64,000 bases of DNA from Methanolobus profundi (GTDB taxonomy: Archaea; Halobacteriota; Methanosarcinia; Methanosarcinales; Methanosarcinaceae). A program made the position numbers and the translations under genes. The notes under the pieces are model-generated. The model did not search any database. It was not told the DNA's origin and saw nothing but the letters and a program-made list of their open reading frames with translations. Position 1 is the stretch's first letter, and every line of letters begins with the position of its first letter. This document shows positions 63,484-64,000 of this stretch, piece after piece. The DNA is taken from contig NZ_FOUJ01000007.1 in NCBI RefSeq assembly GCF_900114835.1, positions 62,001 through 126,000 of the forward strand, written 5' to 3'.

Positions 63484-64000
63484 TCACACGTTTAACGTTG
63501 TAATCTTGAAACTGTCGGGAGGATCTCGCAGATCTCCCAGGAATAAACGCCGCTTTTTCTGCGGTATTGTATCATCTTTCAAAATTCGAGAGTATTCACT
63601 AACCAGGTAGTAAACATAGTCAGCATTGCTTTGATTTTTAATTGATTTTAGCCAGGCATCCAGGCATTCACCGGTAAATTCATCATAGGCTATAAAATCA
63701 TTAATTGGCAGATATCCAAGATCTCTTAATTTTTCGTTAGAAGGAGCCTCTTCACCGAGATAACAAAGTTCTCCATCTTCGCCAACGGTATAAGGTTTAG
63801 TTCTTTTTTCATTCAGAACGTGGAGTACTGCAGATTGTATGTCCTGGATCTCTTCCGGTGTTAAGTATTCTTCAGGCTTCCAGTTGTGGAGATCTCCGAA
63901 AACGTCTGCAGGTTCAAAGCGTGATTTTCCGGCATTGACCAGTATCCCGCAGTGTGTTATCAGATATCGAATGTGTTTAACTACATCACGGACAGAATCA
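63484..64000 (-). CDS. Partial protein at window edge, unknown
   Basis: The minus frame is open from the right edge to the stop at 63484-63486: 172 C-terminal residues. Higher GC than the genes to its left. Visible are DSVRDVVKHIRYLITH at the start, a middle acidic region (EDGELCYLGEEAPS) and a basic end (PQKKRRLFLGD). I do not recognise the family; a replication protein of element 2 is one possibility, since none is seen elsewhere, but nothing proves it. Confidence 0.55.
   Translation of the reverse strand, partial: DSVRDVVKHIRYLITHCGILVNAGKSRFEPADVFGDLHNWKPEEYLTPEEIQDIQSAVLHVLNEKRTKPYTVGEDGELCYLGEEAPSNEKLRDLGYLPINDFIAYDEFTGECLDAWLKSIKNQSNADYVYYLVSEYSRILKDDTIPQKKRRLFLGDLRDPPDSFKITTLNV

Larger units (their letters stand above)
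54791..64000. mobile_element. Inovirus-like element 2 beside tRNA-Gly (right end outside window)
   Basis: The region begins with an integrase gene 142 bp after the tRNA 3' end and then carries, all on the minus strand, an AT-rich three-gene operon, a Zot-type ATPase, five very small membrane proteins, a homologue of the element 1 adsorption protein and further unknown genes. I found no second copy of the tRNA-Gly 3' end up to 64000, so the distal boundary is probably to the right. Left limit is inferred from the tRNA. Confidence 0.7.

Noticed and set aside
54791-64000. Second copy of the tRNA-Gly 3' end as right boundary of element 2
   Set aside because: I read the region for the T-arm/acceptor sequence and found no convincing match, so no boundary is claimed.

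Overview
The window looks like a chromosomal stretch of a methylotrophic methanogenic archaeon of the Methanosarcinales (a Methanolobus- or Methanococcoides-like genome is my best guess). Reasons: archaeal threonyl-tRNA synthetase, proteasome-activating nucleotidase PAN, an archaeal type IV pilin, an archaellum FlaD/E-type domain, CCA-less tRNA genes, Shine-Dalgarno sites of the GGAGG/GGTGAT type, and a fragment that reads like formylmethanofuran:H4MPT formyltransferase. Bacterial-type genes (UvrB, a long chemoreceptor) are normal company in that order. The genus assignment is inference.

Layout. 1-5.1 kb (minus): a nucleotide-sugar/glycan operon (ManC-type guanylyltransferase, sugar nucleotidyltransferase, UDP-glucuronate decarboxylase-like SDR, GDP-mannose 4,6-dehydratase, flippase cut by the window edge). 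5.3-28.6 kb: core genes, namely an NfnAB/SudAB-like flavoprotein pair, a PAPS-reductase-family ferredoxin protein, an AI-2E-type exporter, ThrS, acylphosphatase plus a degenerate copy, ThiI, a candidate small RNA, a long FlaD/E protein, a type IV pilin, an ACT/DUF711 pair, a shikimate-kinase-like protein, a methyltransferase and a 1540-residue chemoreceptor with eight 91-residue HAMP-type repeats.

28.9-48.0 kb: an integrated element of about 19.1 kb, bounded by a 15-bp direct repeat of the tRNA-Glu 3' end (28882-28896 and 47990-48004), with a tyrosine integrase next to the intact tRNA. It carries a run of tiny overlapping genes, a P-loop ATPase/TPR pair, a second compact integrase, a secreted protease beside a protein made of two copies of that protease's prodomain, a PepSY-like secreted protein, a RelE toxin/antitoxin, and a filamentous-virus-like structural module: small coat-like protein with signal peptide, minor membrane proteins, large adsorption-like protein, and P-loop assembly ATPase. 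48.1-54.6 kb returns to chromosome (PAN, a Q-rich winged-helix protein, two DUF131-like membrane proteins, UvrB, an ABC ATPase).

54.7 kb to the right edge: a second related element beside tRNA-Gly, with a near-identical integrase, a homologous adsorption protein, several small membrane proteins and a Zot/pI-type ATPase. Its distal end is not in the window. The two elements share the adsorption protein, the integrase and a TCTATAGA-type palindrome at their integrase promoters, but use different ATPases. A frameshifted coat-module fragment just outside the left attachment site of the first element shows that a third related element was once there. Taken together this is a pair of archaeal inovirus-like proviruses carrying unusual cargo, which I consider the most interesting content of the window.
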